A stretch of DNA of 64,000 nt from Desarmillaria ectypa (GCA_030407005.1 JAUDYN010000007.1:1364001-1428000), one strand, 5' to 3'; counted from the stretch's first letter, positions 1 to 13,044 are shown. Made by a program: numbers and translations. Notes: a model not told the origin generated them from the letters alone.

Positions 1-709
1 ACTAGCCAAGAAATCCTTACCAATATACTCTATACCCAGATGATATTTATAGTTCTGCCTCAGTAGTATATAAGTAGTGGGATGGGTGCTCATGCAAAGC
101 AGACAAGCCATCCCTGCAGTTGAGCCCTCACTGGTAGTAACTGGTGTCCCCAATTAAAGGCTTTTGTGCTTAACCTTGATGAAGTGATTAATAGTTGCTA
201 AGTCACCCATAGTATTGCATTGAATTGAAGTTCCTTAGAGTCACTGTTGTGTCCTGCAAAGGTCCAGAGTGTTTTGAAGTTAGTTCAAGCAAAGTTCTCA
301 GAGTTATAGTATTATTCTTAGGCCAAGAGTGCCACTAGTCAGCCAAGAGTGCAACTAGTCAAGTGTTTATCACTTGTAGGAAGCAGTATAGGGCCAAGAG
401 TGCCACCAGTCTGAAGCAGTTTCAGTCAGAACGAGCATAGTAGCTCAAACCAAGTCACTCTTATCTAATTGTGTCTTACCCACTCCACTAGTACAAGTAG
501 TACTTTGTATAAACTCACTAGTAACAAATAAAACATCTTTTAAGACAATTGTACTTGATTATTGAAGTCTGCAGAGTGCTTCCATCATACTCGAAACCAC
601 CCAAATTCAATATTGGTGATTAAAGTGTAGAGTAGTAAGAGGTTTAGTGTGATTGGTGTTCATTGCCATTCCCTAATTCTTTTGTCACTTGCTGTTACCA
701 AGCACATCA
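1..709 (+). mobile_element. Family A LTR, 3' part, cut by the window edge
   Basis: This matches the last ~709 bp of the LTR seen complete at 26441-27800: base 1 corresponds to about 27092, and both end in GCACATCA. It holds the LTR's TATATAAG at about 66-73 and the repeat block built on GCCAAGAG...ACTAGT at about 320-420. At 710 it passes directly into D-element coding sequence on the other strand, so this A copy, solo or full, was inserted into D. The left end and the target-site duplication lie outside the window. Confidence 0.9.
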
Positions 710-3700
710 CTGTCGTACCACAATACTTCATTTTCTTGGGTAATTTCTCATTCATGATTAAGGGATTTTTCAATCCCTTGATCCTATTGTTCTCATTGTC
801 AGGTTGCATCTCTTATATGCATAACTCGTTCTTTGGTGGTGGGTAGTATTAATGCCTGGAAATGTTCAGGGGAAAGAACAATTACATCTTCATTGTCTTC
901 TTTTTCCTGATCATGATCATCTTGTTGACTGAGAAGATCAGCTTTTTTGTTGGTGATCCCAGCTTTGTGTTGAAGGACAAAGTGGTATTCTGCTAATTTG
1001 GTGACTCATTGAGCTTGTTGACAATTCAGTTTCTGGGGTTTTTGGAAATACTGGAGGTTTTGGTGATTGGTCCAGATTTCAATGGTCTTCTTGGCACCCA
1101 TGAGATAATGTCACCACTCTTCTAGAGCGAGCATGATGGCCAACAATTCTTTGTCATAAATCTCATAATTGCATTCAGTTACTGTCAACACTTTGGATAT
1201 GAAGGCAACAGGTCTCCATTTGCCATTCTGTTCTTGGCTTAGAACAGCGCTGATGGCTCCATCACTAGCATCTGCTTCTACTTGGAATTTTCCATTGTCC
1301 AAAGGAATTGTTAAAACTACATTCATAGTCATTAACTTCTTGAGTTGTGCAAATGCCTGTTTTTGTTCTATTCCCCATGTCCAGTCGATCTTGCCAGTCA
1401 ACTGCATGAGAGATTGTACTATTTTGGAATAGTTGCAGATGAAATTTTGATAGAAGTTTGTGAATCCTAAAAAAGATTGAACTTCTTTTTTCTTGATAAG
1501 AGTAGGCCATTCTGCAATTCTGGCAATTTTAATGGGATCCATTCTGATAGCATCTTCGCTAATAATCACTCCTAAGTATTCAGTTTCAAGTATCTTGAAT
1601 TCGCATTTTTCTGCTTTGAGGAACAATTTGTTCTCTTGGAGACATTGTAAGACTTGTCAGACAATGATTCAATGTTCTGATAGGGATTTTGTGAAGATAA
1701 GAATGTCATTGAGGTATATGGTGACTTTGCCTCCAGCAATTAAGTCCTTAAAGATGATATTCATCATCCACTGGAAAGTGGCTGGTGAGTTGGTAAGACC
1801 AAAGAACATGACTATGGGTTCAAAGAGTCCTCAATTGGTTCTAAATGTGGCTTTTTCTTCATCTCCTTCCTGGATTCGTATGTTGTTGTATTCCCAACAA
1901 ACATCTAGTTTGCTAAAGTACTTGGCTCCTTGTAACTTATTAATGAGTTCCAAGATGAGGAGAAGGGGATAATGATTTTTAATTGTCATTTTATTCAGTT
2001 TGCGATAATCCTGAACTGGTCATAAGAAACCATCCTTTTTCTTGACAAAGAAAAAGGGAGAGGCCAAGGGGGATTTGGAAGGATGAATTTGTCCTGAGTC
2101 CAGATTTTCATCAAGGAACTTGTCAAGTTGTTCCTGTTCATTTTGATTAAGAGGATAGACTTTACAGTCTAAGGTGGACTTGGCATTTGGGATTAGTTCA
2201 ATGGCATGATCCCATGGTTTCCATTCTGGGAGTTTGTCAAAGCTTTCTTTGGAAAACAAGTCTCTAAAGCTTTGATACTGAGAAGGTACAAGCTCCTTGA
2301 AAGTCTTTTTTGGTTTTTCTGCATTTGTGGCTGCCACCAATTCATTCGCATGGTGTACTGCTCAAAGAATGATTTCTTCTTGCATATTGACCACAAGAAT
2401 AGTCTTGCCTTCTTCTAGCTCTTCATCCCATCTGTCTTCTTCATCGGCATCAGGAACTGTGAAATAGGTTTTTATGCAATGACACCATCCAAATGTTATG
2501 ACTCTTGATTTCCAATTGACTAGGGGATTATGGCATTTAAGCCAGTCATGGCCCAAATATACTGTCTTGGAACCCAAATCTATGACTGCAAGGTCGATTC
2601 ATTTGATGTGGTCTCTGATGGTCATGTAGAGTTCCATGAATTCAGTTACATCACCTACCTTGTTACAAGTTCCATCTGCATTATAGATGGGTATAGAGGT
2701 AGCAGCTTTCCTGGTATCTAACTAGTGTTGTTGGACATAGGTTCAGTTGATAGAGCTGCCTGTGCAGCCACTATCCAACAATGTATAGATTGTCAAAGTC
2801 TTTTTCCCTATACAGGGAGCAAGTTGGATATCCACCAAGAAGTCCCATCCAGAACTCTTGGTACCACAGATATACCAGATCAGTTCATGAAGTTCATAGA
2901 GTTGCTCATGCACAGAGCTCTCTTCGGTGTTCAAACTCTGAATGAGTTCATCAGTTATCTTTCCAAGTCAGTTTGAGATGAATCCAAGTAGAGAGAACTG
3001 CTTTGGCAGCTGCCAAGTTCTTGGTGGCATGAATTGCCCTTAGAGTCCAATCAACTCTGAAAGATTTATACCACACATGTTCAGGTACCCCCATGACTGG
3101 CAGGATTTTAGGATTTGGTACCCCCTTGTTAGGCAGGATTTCAGGTGTCAGGGTTCTGGCTTTGGACTGTTTTGCTTTCCATTGTAAGAAAGCTGTGTCA
3201 TCCTCTTCATCAGGTACTTTGACGATGGTGGTGTTTCTACTGCTGTGCCCCCTTTTTACTGCCTGGGTGCTAGTGGCTTCCCCCTGTTCTTCGGCTTGAG
3301 TTGCTTTTGGAACTTGAACTATCTTAGAAGGAGATAAGACTTAGCTTGCTGCTTTCAAGATTCTGCTATTACCTGTTCCAGTGGAGTTGGCCATGGTGCC
3401 CATTGTGAATGTCATTAGCATTGCGGTCAGCTCCATCACTAGGTTTCTCCTGACTGGACCAGATAATGCATGGTCTCAATCCTGGCCTTGATGAGAGGTG
3501 CTGTCCTGGTGCCCCACCAACCCTGGCAAGGTTGTTGGACTTGTCTCCCCACTTGAGGGGAGCATGGGGGCATTCAGACTTCTGGAAGGTCCAAGGATGT
3601 TCTGCTTACTAGCCCCAGTCCATGGTTTTACCCACATATCCAGCAAGTCTCGCTGTGCAGACTCAGTGGACTTTGTGACAGTGTCAGCACCACCCGGCAA

Positions 3701-3948
3701 ATCCTGCACCTCATCAGAGGCTTGGGATTCACTATAGATTATGGTATCAGCTTCTTTTAGAAGTATGATGTATCTGTTCTTTTTTGATTCTTTGAGGGTC
3801 TTCAGTCTTGGAGTCTGTGAAGTCATGTGATATTTATTGTTTATCATAGGTAAATGTCTAGATGTGTGTATATTAGTCCAACCCATGGAGACCAAGGACT
3901 CACCTTCAGGAAGTTGGGTCAAGCAAGGGGAATCAAACCCTTGTCAAC
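710..3948 (-). pseudogene. D element pol: protease, RT, RNase H (decayed)
   Basis: In coding order: a low-complexity linker (3476-3922), a retropepsin domain with active site DSGCTGSSIN near 2750-2790, and RT segments at 2362-2577, 2020-2340 and 1640-2000. RT palm, connection and RNase H sequence follow at 1111-1626 and on to the left. The frame is broken several times by TGA stops and small shifts. The linker starts in the -1 frame relative to gag, as in B1. Tf1/sushi-group pol normally continues into integrase plus chromodomain; that part is lost to the A insertion. Product roles are known from the family: Gag-Pol processing, cDNA synthesis and RNA removal. Confidence 0.85.
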
Positions 3949-3951
3949 CTA
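3924..3951 (-). promoter_or_regulatory. D gag stop with downstream hairpin (gag-pol junction)
   Basis: The gag frame ends GTA AAA GAC TAG (stop at 3949-3951). After a 5-nt spacer comes a perfect inverted repeat, CAAGGG, 8-nt loop, CCCTTG (3924-3943). Pol is open in the -1 frame. The same arrangement is present in B1 and C. It is a candidate recoding signal (-1 shift on A AAA, or stop readthrough); function is inferred, not shown. Confidence 0.5.
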
Positions 3952-6414
3952 GTCTTTTACTTCCTCAACTTTGGTTGTAGGTGGCACCACTTCATTAGTG
4001 GGCCCTACTGACCGAATGTCCTTATACTCCTTTCTCTTAGGACAATCCTTGCTCATGTGACCCTTTTCATCACAGTGAAAGCATCTTCTCTCAGCTCATC
4101 ATCGATCTATTTCCATAGGCTTTTCCACCCCTCTGTATATTGTCCATTGACCTATTCCAGCATCCTAACTCACCCCCATGTTAGCACTTGGCTTTGGAGC
4201 TGAGAAACTTGTCACCCCAGCAGCAGCTTTGCTGCTGGGTTGCTGTTGGGGGTTGGGATGGGAGTCCTTCTGCCTGTCCCAAGGTATGCTGGTCATCTGG
4301 TTGAAGACCCATTTGTGCTGGCACTCTTCATACATTTGTGAAATGCACTCCTTTCACTCCAGATATGAATGCAGAATATTGATGCCCATGTTTGATATGA
4401 AGGTCATATAGGAGGATAGTACTCCTAGATGAACTGCTTTCACCATAGCACTGCATTTGTGCTCATCGGTTCATCGGCCTGTCAATTTGGCCTCTTCTTC
4501 CAACTTCTGGAAGTAATGGGAAGTGGACTGTGTTCCCATTTAGAGATCAAACATCCACTTCTTGTGGACTTCCTTGATGGTGGGGTCTTGGAATTGGTGA
4601 GAGACCAGGTCGACAAAGTCTTCCCAAGCAGAATAGTGGAAGTGGATGGCAGTTCCATCATAGGAGTCACCAACCCAGAATTCAGGTCTCTTGTAGACCC
4701 ACCAGTCTTTGGTGGCCCCTTTGAAGTGTGAGGTCATGAACAAAACCAGGTGCAATGGCATCTGGAAGTAGTGTCAGAACACTTTGAAGTAGGTGATACA
4801 ATCACTGATGAAGCATTCAATGTTATCGTGGTCCCCCTTGAACTAGAGAGGAGCCTTGGTAAGGATGAGTTTTATGCTCAAATACAGGGCATCATCAGGT
4901 GCATTCCCGATGGGATTGGGGATAGGATCGGGAGGACCTCTTCTGGGGGGCAGTCTTGGGATCAAAAATCGATCCAGTCTTGGACCCAGGTAGCCTCTTG
5001 GTGGTTTGGTGGGTCTGCCCCTATTGGGCTCTTTTCCTTTGTTGTTTTTGTGGAGATAGTCTGTCATCATCTTCTTGGCAGCTTCTTCTCTCATGAGTTC
5101 TTTGCACATTTCAGTGATGTGCTTTTCCTTCTTGGCTAGTGTGGTTTTTGTTGCTTGCTGAACTTCTTCCACCATTGCTGGAGTTCTTGATGACCCTGCA
5201 GGAGCGGTTCCTGTAGGGGCATTCTTGGCTTCCATGTCTTCTCCTGCACCTGTAAAGAGAAGACTGCCACCCTGGTAGGGGTGGTAGCTGGGTTGTCATG
5301 CTCGATGGTAAGGTGGCGAATCAGGCAGAGGTCATGGTCTTGTGACCGGAGTGTCAGGAGGATAGTTAGGGAAATTTGTATATTGAGGCTGAAAATATTC
5401 CAGCCCACCATATCATCCACTATCATATCTATTCTCCTCAAATCTGGACATCGTGTCCATTCTCCTCCCTCCAGGTGAGCTCTAGTTACCATAGCTATCA
5501 AAGGGAGCAACCCAGCTCCCATCATTCCTCTGCCATCCTTGGGTGTAGCCCTAGTACTAAATTGTTGATGGTGGAGCAATAAAGCTCCTGGTTTCTATTA
5601 GTGTGGATCCAGGCCCAAATTGTGGCATTGGGGTTCGGTTCTCATATTGGATCGCCCCTGTTGAGGGTGAGCCACTTGTCTATATCAGGATGATGCTCAG
5701 GCCAGACTATTCTGGCCTCGACATTGATGCACCTGAGTTCTCAGGCAATGGATGTAATGGGACTGAGGATTTCTTGGTTGATGGCTGTGAGAGTGTGCCA
5801 GTTTCTGCTTGTCTCATCAGGATTGAAGGGACTGTCAGAGGCAAGAGGAAGGAGAGGAGTGAGCAGAATGAACTCTGTTTCGGAGTTTGAACTTCCTCTA
5901 GAGTCTAAGGAGGAGAGCTTGATGATGGGGAGTGAGGATGAGGAGTCTGAGTTTCCTCTAGGCCAGGGGTCTCATCCTCAAGCCCAGGGTCCATATGGGT
6001 GGTTTTGATCCACATTAGGATCATTAGTTCATAAGGCTCTGAGATAGAGCCAAGCAGGATTTGGGGAACGGGGATGAGCAGATAGGGAGTATGGAGGCAG
6101 GAGGTTGTCGATCTGAGCCTGAATGTCCCATGCATATTCTTTGGCCTTAGTGGGGGTGGGTCATTCCAGCTGATAGGTTGCAGGAATTGTTCCTGCTGTG
6201 GTCTGATTGTTGTCCTCTGAGGAGGATGAAGAGGTCGAGGGGGCCTGGAAGCTAACCTGGAGGTGAGATAGTGGAGCTGCCTCTCTTGCTCCCAGTCTGA
6301 TGGGGGATATTCTCCTGGGAAGGACATGTTCAGAGTGTTGGGGGGGATGGGGAGGGAGCTGTGGGTTATGGGGTCACCTTTCTTGGTGAAGAAGTCTTCA
6401 TGCTTCTTCTTCAT
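3949..6414 (-). pseudogene. D element gag (decayed)
   Basis: It starts at the ATG at 6414 (MKKKHEDFF...), matching the B1 gag start MRKKSR at 24707, and has a proline/serine-rich N-terminal region. The capsid-like core contains WWVYKRPEFWVGD near 4680-4720. A CCHC zinc knuckle of the form CFHCDEKGHMSKDC lies at about 4040-4085. The gag frame closes with VEEVKD then TAG at 3949. Several frame breaks separate these blocks. Gag forms the particle and binds element RNA; this copy cannot make the full protein as it stands. Confidence 0.85.
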
Positions 6415-6570
6415 ATGTTAGTACTAAAAGAGCAGTGAAAAGGATAAGGAGTGCAGCGCTGCTGAGTGTGACACCAAGAGTAATTGTTCATTGGTTGTTC
6501 TGGTTGTCGTTGTTTTCAGACATATGGTTGGTGCATCTTTATGGCTAATGTAGAAGATGTGGGAGGGAAA

Positions 6571-6582
6571 CCTTTCAACTAA
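6571..6582 (-). promoter_or_regulatory. D primer-binding site, self-priming type
   Basis: The 12 bases directly abutting the 5' LTR do not begin TGG, as a tRNA primer site would. They are the reverse complement of LTR bases 6718-6729 at 10 of 12 positions. The two mismatches are TG against CA, which is what one CpG deaminated on opposite strands would leave. The LTR motif lies 28 nt downstream of TATATAAG (6757-6764), where the transcript should begin. This fits Tf1-like self-priming. Confidence 0.6.
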
Positions 6583-6977
6583 TGTTAAGGCCCTGTCTAA
6601 ACATGTGACTTGGGACATGAGCTTCTCTCTAGGCTGTCTCGCATTTAGACAATCATCCATTAATGAGAGATAGGCTCAGTCTTTAGTGTAGTGCAGTAGA
6701 AGGTATATGATTTTAATTTAGTCAAAAGGTAGAGTACAATGGTGAAAACTACTCTACTTATATACTGAAAGTACAGCATTATTAATAGATGAAACAGTAT
6801 GGTCCATGAGGAAATAGTGTGTAAGTTGGATGGATTATGGGTGAATAGAAATAAATGAGGGTGTAGATTGATAAAACTAGGGTGGTTGTCAGTGAATACA
6901 TTGATACTGACTAGGATAAGATGTGTCATGTCATGGATTTGACGAGGTTTAGATAAGATAATGGAAAAATCATAACA
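6583..6977 (-). repeat. D 5' LTR (395 bp)
   Basis: TGTTAAGG...CATAACA in plus-strand reading, with terminal inverted repeat TGTTA/TAACA. In sense orientation it begins TGTTATGATTTTTCC, shared with the B and C LTRs, while the middle is diverged. It contains a sense TATATAAG (6757-6764). It directly abuts C gag sequence at 6978. Confidence 0.9.
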
Positions 6978-7986
6978 ACCCCCCAGAAAGGGTCCTCCTG
7001 ACCCTTTACCCAATCCTATCAGGAATGCCCCTGATGATGCCCCTTACATGGGGATCAAACCCATTCTTGTCCAGCCCCCCAAGCCATTCAAGGGGGACCA
7101 TGATGATATTGAGCACTTCATAAATGATTGCATTGCCTATTTTGAAGTGTTCCATCATTTTTTCCAGTTACCATCACATTTAGTGCTGTTTATGACCTCT
7201 CACTTCAAAGGGGCTGCCAAGGACTGGTGGGTCTACAAGAGACCTAAATTCTGGGTTGGGGATGCCTATGATGGCACTCTCACCCACTTTCAATATCCCT
7301 CTTGGGAGGATTTTATCAATATAGTCTCATGACAATTTAAAGACTCAGCAATCAAGAAAGTCTATGAAAAGAGAATGTTCGACCTTCAAATGAGAATGCA
7401 GCCTGCTTTCCATTACTTCCAAAAGTTGGAAGAAGAAGTGAAACTGGCAGGCTGATGAACTGATGAGCATGAGCATGGTGCAATGGTGAAAGCCATCTGA
7501 CTAGAAGTACTGACCTCCTATACAACTTTCATCTCCAATATGGGCATCAATATTCCACACATGTATCCAAAGTAGAAAGAGAGGATCTCACATATGTATG
7601 AGGAGAGACAGCAGAAGTGGGTCTTTGACCAAATGATGGGAATTCTCTGGGATGGGCAGAAGAAGGACTCCCATCCCAACCCCTAACAACAACACCCCAG
7701 TGGCAAAGCTGCTAATGGGGTGACAAGTTCCTCAGCCCCAAAGCCAATGGCTCATGCAGATCCCAGTTGGGATAGCAGGTCAGGCCAATAGATGGCATAT
7801 GGGGGATCGGGACAGCCAATGGAGGTAGATTGATGAAAAGCAGAGGGAAGATGCTTTAAATGTAATGAGAAAGGCCACATGGCCAAGGATTGTCCAAAAA
7901 GAAAAGACTTTAAGGACATAAGATCAGTAGGACTCACTAATGAAGTGGTGCCACCTACAGCCAAGATTGAGGAGGTAAAAGAGTAG
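6978..7986 (+). pseudogene. C element gag (partial, decayed)
   Basis: It opens with a GPPDP.PNPI motif equivalent to B1 gag, then a capsid-like block with DCIAYFEVF and DWWVYKRPKFWVGD (7120-7260). A CCHC knuckle CFKCNEKGHMAKDC follows at about 7849-7890, and the frame ends IEEVKE then TAG at 7984-7986. Internal TGA codons, for example at about 7330-7332, and shifts break the frame. The N-terminal third is not in the window because D lies in between. Confidence 0.85.
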
Positions 7987-8011
7987 GTTGACAAGGGTTT
8001 GATTCCCCTTG
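7984..8011 (+). promoter_or_regulatory. C gag stop with downstream hairpin (gag-pol junction)
   Basis: The sequence reads GTA AAA GAG TAG (stop 7984-7986), 5-nt spacer, then CAAGGG (7992-7997), 8-nt loop and CCCTTG (8006-8011). Spacing is identical to D and B1. The loop region reads GGTTTGATTCC, one CpG transition away from B1's tRNA T-arm/B-box-like GGTTCGATTCC. Confidence 0.5.
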
Positions 8012-11000
8012 CTTGACCCATACCTCCAGCAGTGAGTCCTCAGTTTCCATGGGTCAGACTTATATATATGCACTAGAACATTTAAAAAGCAAAAAAAATA
8101 ATACAATTCCATTTTAGACTCCAAAACCGAAAATCTCTGAAGAATTGAACAAGAACTGGTATGTCACACTTCTAGAAGAAGCTGACATGATTATCTATAG
8201 TGAATCCTGAGCCTTCAACAAAGTGACAGAACTGTCAGGTGATACTAATAGTTTCATGAAGTCCAATGAGCTTACTCTAGTAAGCTCACTGGATATGCAG
8301 ATAAAACTGCAGACTGGGGTGAGTAGATGGGATGCCCTAGGGCCTCTAAAGCCAAAAACCCCCATGCCTCCATTTAGGGAGCCAAGTCACACTTTGTCAG
8401 AGTCAGTGGAGGAAGAAGCTTACAAAGCAGCCCAAGGAACTAAAGATCCTTCGAGAGTATGAGCACATGGTCCTCTCGACAGTGCATGCACTTCAAGGCA
8501 AGATGATAATAAATCCCAACCCAACTCATCCCAATTGGCTGGCATGGAAGACCACATGGTGATGATGTATACTGTATCAGTTCCAGGACCTGCATCTGAC
8601 TATAGTCACAAGAATGGTAGGATCACTATCATTGGACCAGTGCAGGTGCAGGCCAAAGAACAGGAGGAAGCTGCTAGTGCTCAGGCAGTAAAGAAGGGGC
8701 ATCTGAGCTAGAATCTGAAAGTTTGGCTGAGTCTGGTAAGACCTCAGCCTAGCTCCATCAAGAAAAGTGCTATCCAGGAACATGGTAACAAGCCCCCTGA
8801 CTCAAGGGAAAAGGTATTGGTTGAGCTGCTGGTACCAGCAGATTCTGACTCTAACAATGCAGAACAAATGCTGACTTCACCAGTTGACATCCCTAGAGAT
8901 CAGAGTGCAACTGTCTATTGCCTATTGCTGGTAGCACTCACAACAGCCACAGGAAAGGAATCTGCTAGTGCCCAGGCAGTAAAGAGGGGGCATTACAACA
9001 GAATCACCACCCTTATCAAAGTATCCAACAAAGAAGACAATATGGCATTCTAAATCTGGAAGGCCAAACAATCTAAAACTCTGATCCCAAAACCCAAATC
9101 ACTTCCTAACAAGGGGGTACTAACTCCTATATCCCTGATGATTCCAAAAGAATCTGATCACATGTGGTATAGACCATTTGGAGTCGATTGGACTTTATGT
9201 GCCATCCATACTGCAAAGAATTTGGCAATCACTAAAGCTGTCCTCTCCATTTGGATCTATCCTAAATGACTTGGAGAACTCACCAAAGAACTCATTCAGA
9301 GTTTGCAGACTGAAGAGAGCCTAGCCTATGAAAAGCTCTACAAACTTTATGAACCAATTTAATATATCTATAGTACCAAAAATTCTGGATAGGATTTCTT
9401 GGTGGATGTTCAATTGGCTCCCTGTACTGGGAAACAGATGTTGACAACCAGGGTGTTGTTAGATAGTGGCTGCATGGGCAGCTCAATCAACTGAAGCTAT
9501 ATTCAACAACACCAGTTGGACACCCAAAAAGCTGCCATCCCCATTCCAGTCTATAATGCAGATGGAACTTGCAACAAAGCCAGCAACATAACCAAATTTG
9601 TGGAAATCTGAATGACCATCAGAGACCATATCAAATGAATAGACCTAGCAGTCATGGACTTAGGTTCCAAAACAATGTATTTGGGATATGACTGGCTTAA
9701 ACATCATAACCCATTAATCAACTGGAAAATGGGCAGAATAACCTTTGGATGCTGTTCTTGCATCAAGAGCCTATTCTCTCTTCCTGATATGGATGACAAA
9801 GACTGATGGGATGAAGAACTAGAAGAGGGTGAAAGTATTCTTGCAATCAATATGCAAGAAGAAATCTTTTTATGAGCAGTACATCATACCAATGAAATGG
9901 CAGCAGCCACAAATGCAGAAAAGCCAAAGAAGACATTTGAGGAATTGGTCCCTCCTCAATATCAGAGCTTTAGAGATTTATTCTCAAAAGAAAGCTTTGA
10001 TGAACTCCCTAAACAAAAAGCTTGGAATCATGCTATTGAGCTAATTCCCAATGCCAAGTCCATGCTAGACTATAAGATATATCCACTCAACTGTAACGAG
10101 CAAGAACAATTGGATAAATTTCTTGACGAAAACCTCAACTCTGGATGAATTCATCCCTTGAAATCCCCATTCACATCTCCCTTTTTCTTTGTCAAAAAGA
10201 AAGACAGATCCCTATACCCTGTCCAGGACTATCAGAAACTAAACAAAATGATGATCAAGAATCATTATCCCCTTCCTTTAATCTCTGAACTCATTGACAA
10301 ACTATGCAGAGCAAAATACTTCTCCAAGCTGGATGTTAGATGGGGATACAACAATATACACATCCATGATGGAGATGAAGAAAAAGCAGCATTCTGAACC
10401 AACCAAGGGCTTTTCGAACCCATGGTCATGTTCTTTGGCCTCACTAATTCACCAGCCACATTTCAGTGGATGATGAATGATATCTTTAAGGACCTTATCA
10501 CCAGAGGAAAGGTCACCATCTATCTTGATGATATTCTGATCTTCACCAAATCTCTTTCTGAACACTGACTCATTGTATGACAAGTTCTCCAATGACTTTG
10601 TGAAAACAAGCTATTTCTCAAAGCTGAGAAATATGAATTTGAAGTACTCAAAACCGAGTATTTAGGAGTAATCATCAGTGAAGACACCATTCATATGAAT
10701 CCCATCAAAATTGCAGGAATTGCAGAATGGCTGACTCCTACCAAGAAAAAGAAGCTTCAGTCCTTTTTAGGATTTACCAATTTCTATTGAAAATTCATTT
10801 GTGACTACTCTAAAATAGTCTGACCCCTTACACAGTTAACTGGCAAAGTCGACTGGACCTGGGGATTAGAACAAGAGCAAGCATTTAAACAGCTTAAACA
10901 ATTGATGATCACCAATGTCATCCTAACCATCCCCTCAGACAAAGGAAAATTCCAGGTAGAGGCAGATTCAAGTGATGGAGCAATTGGTGCTGTCCTTTCT

Positions 11001-13035
11001 CAGGAGTAGAATGGCAAATGGAGGCCTGTCATCTTCATGTCCAAAGCATTAACCATGACTGAATGAAACTATGAGATCTATGACAAGGAGTTATTGGCCA
11101 TCATGTTAGCACTAGAAGAATGGCAACATTATTTGATGGGCACCAAGGAGGAAATTGAGATCTGGACTGACCACCAGAATCTCCAATATTTCCACAAACC
11201 ACAGAAATTGAACCATTGACAAGCTTGATGGGTTACTAAACTGGCAGAATATTATTTTGTCCTCCAACACAAGGCTGGAACAGCAAACAAAAAGGCTGAC
11301 CTGCTCAGCCAACATGACAATCATGATCAGGGAAAAGAAGACAATAAAGACATAGTCATTCTTTCTTCTGAACATTTCTGGGCACTTGTGCTGCCCACCT
11401 ACGATGAACAACTCATATGTATCAAGGATGCTACCTGATAATGGAAGCAGTGAGATTCTGGGATTGAAAAATCCCTTAATCATGAATGAGGAATCACTCA
11501 GAAAGACGACCTTCTCTGGTATGACAGACAAATCTACATTCCAAAAGATAAAGGTCTATGAGGAGATATCATTGCCCAACATCACAACCACATAACTGTT
11601 GGTCATCCTGGAATCACTAAAACCACTGAATTAATCCTACGAGATTATTGGTGGCCCAAAGCAAAATGAGATGTGGAGACCTATGTCAAAGGATGTGAAA
11701 CATGCCAGAGAACCAAAAACAATACTCAGGCAAAGGCCACCCCACTTTATCCTAACATCATTCCCAAGGCCCCATGGACCCATATTTCTATTGATATGAT
11801 TACTGATCTCTCAGAATTGGAAGGCTACAATGTGTTACTTATCATTGTCAATCAATTCTCTAAGAATATCATTCTGGTTTCCTGTCACAAAGAACTCTCT
11901 GCTGAAGGATGGGCCTATATACTCTGAAATCACATCTATGTCAAATACAGGATGCCACAGGTCATCATCTCAGACTGAGACCCTCAATTTATATCCACCT
12001 TCATAAAGAAACTTTATAGAATGTTGGATATAACCCAAAACACACTGATAGCATATCATCCACAGATGGACAGACTGACTGACTGGGTGGAATGGTTACC
12101 ACTTGCAGAATTTGCACATAACAACTGAGTGCATTCAGCAACAGGAAAGAGTCCATTCATGGCCCTATACAGAAAAAATCCCTGACTCCTTCCTGATTCT
12201 CTGCAAAAAATACAATTCACCAATCCTTCCACAGTAGAATTCACTGAAATGATGGCCCAAGTACATAAAGAAGTCCATGACACTTTAGAGAAAGCAGCAG
12301 CATAAATGAAGGTGCAATATGACAAATCAAAATAAATGCCATGACAGTATCAAATTGGTGATTGAGTATGGCTTGACATGACTAACCTTCATCTTCCCTG
12401 ACCAAAGAAAAAACTCAATGACAAATGAACAGGTCCATTCAAAATTGTTAAAAAAGCAGAAGCAGCAGCATACAAACTGAAACTGCCACCACACTGGAAG
12501 ATACACCCTCGATTCAATGAAAAAATGTTGACTCTGTATGTTGCACCATCATTTCCAAACCAACAACAGCCACCATCTCCCCCTCCTGATCTTGTCAATG
12601 GACAGGAGGAATACAAAATCAAAGAAGTATTGGACTCTCACACTCATCAAGTATGAGTGAAGAAAAGACAACCATCTAAGATAGTCACCAACTATTTGGT
12701 CAAATGGAAGGGGTGGACTAGGGAACACAACTCATGGGTCCAAGAAACAGAGATGACAAATGCAAAAGATGCAATTCTGGAATATGAAGCTAATGTCAAC
12801 TGTGCTTTACACATCACCAAAATCATAACCAAGGACAAAATCATAACTCATCTACTTGATCATGAATACTTGGATCATGGAGATGTCACCTACTTAGCCC
12901 AACAAAAAGATGGACTTCAAAAATAGATTATCAACCTAGATAAAAACATATGGAAATGACTGATTGACCAGTACTAGGTTAATCAAGCAAAATTGCAACT
13001 CAAAACCCCCAAAGAGGAACCATAGCAGTTGGGAT
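8012..13035 (+). pseudogene. C element pol: protease, RT, RNase H, integrase, chromodomain (decayed)
   Basis: After a degenerate linker (to about 9380) comes a retropepsin with active site LLDSGCMGSSIN (about 9455-9490). RT follows (9897-10800) with the catalytic YLDDIL box near 10520, then RNase H (about 10800-11320). Integrase has an HHCC finger and a DDE-like core (about 11560-12350); one core Asp region reads VNQF instead of the usual VDRF. A chromodomain with NYLVKWKGWTREHNSWV lies at about 12680-12740. Stops are mostly TGA at expected Arg positions (for example H*QA*WV near 11220), with a few TAG. The chromodomain places it in the chromovirus branch. Confidence 0.88.
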
Positions 13036-13044
13036 GACTGCTTT

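Larger units (their letters stand above)
710..6977 (-). mobile_element. Ty3/gypsy element D (chromovirus group), 3' end missing
   Basis: A minus-strand retroelement reading 5' LTR (6583-6977), gag (about 3949-6414), protease, reverse transcriptase and RNase H, then ending at the A LTR at 709. Its proteins align by eye along their length with B1 and C. The LTR starts TGTTA and ends TAACA in plus-strand reading. Reading frames are broken by scattered stops and shifts, so it is a dead copy. Integrase, chromodomain and the 3' LTR would lie beyond the left window edge. The abrupt C-element gag at 6978 suggests D was inserted into C. Confidence 0.9.

Noticed and set aside
1493..1972. Plus-strand ORFs of 60-160 codons within D, B1 and A
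   Set aside because: They lie opposite recognisable gag-pol coding sequence and have no independent homology; they are shadows.
3949..8011. D and C as one palindromic element sharing a central LTR
   Set aside because: The D and C LTRs are diverged in the middle, and C starts in mid-gag, which fits insertion of D into C better.
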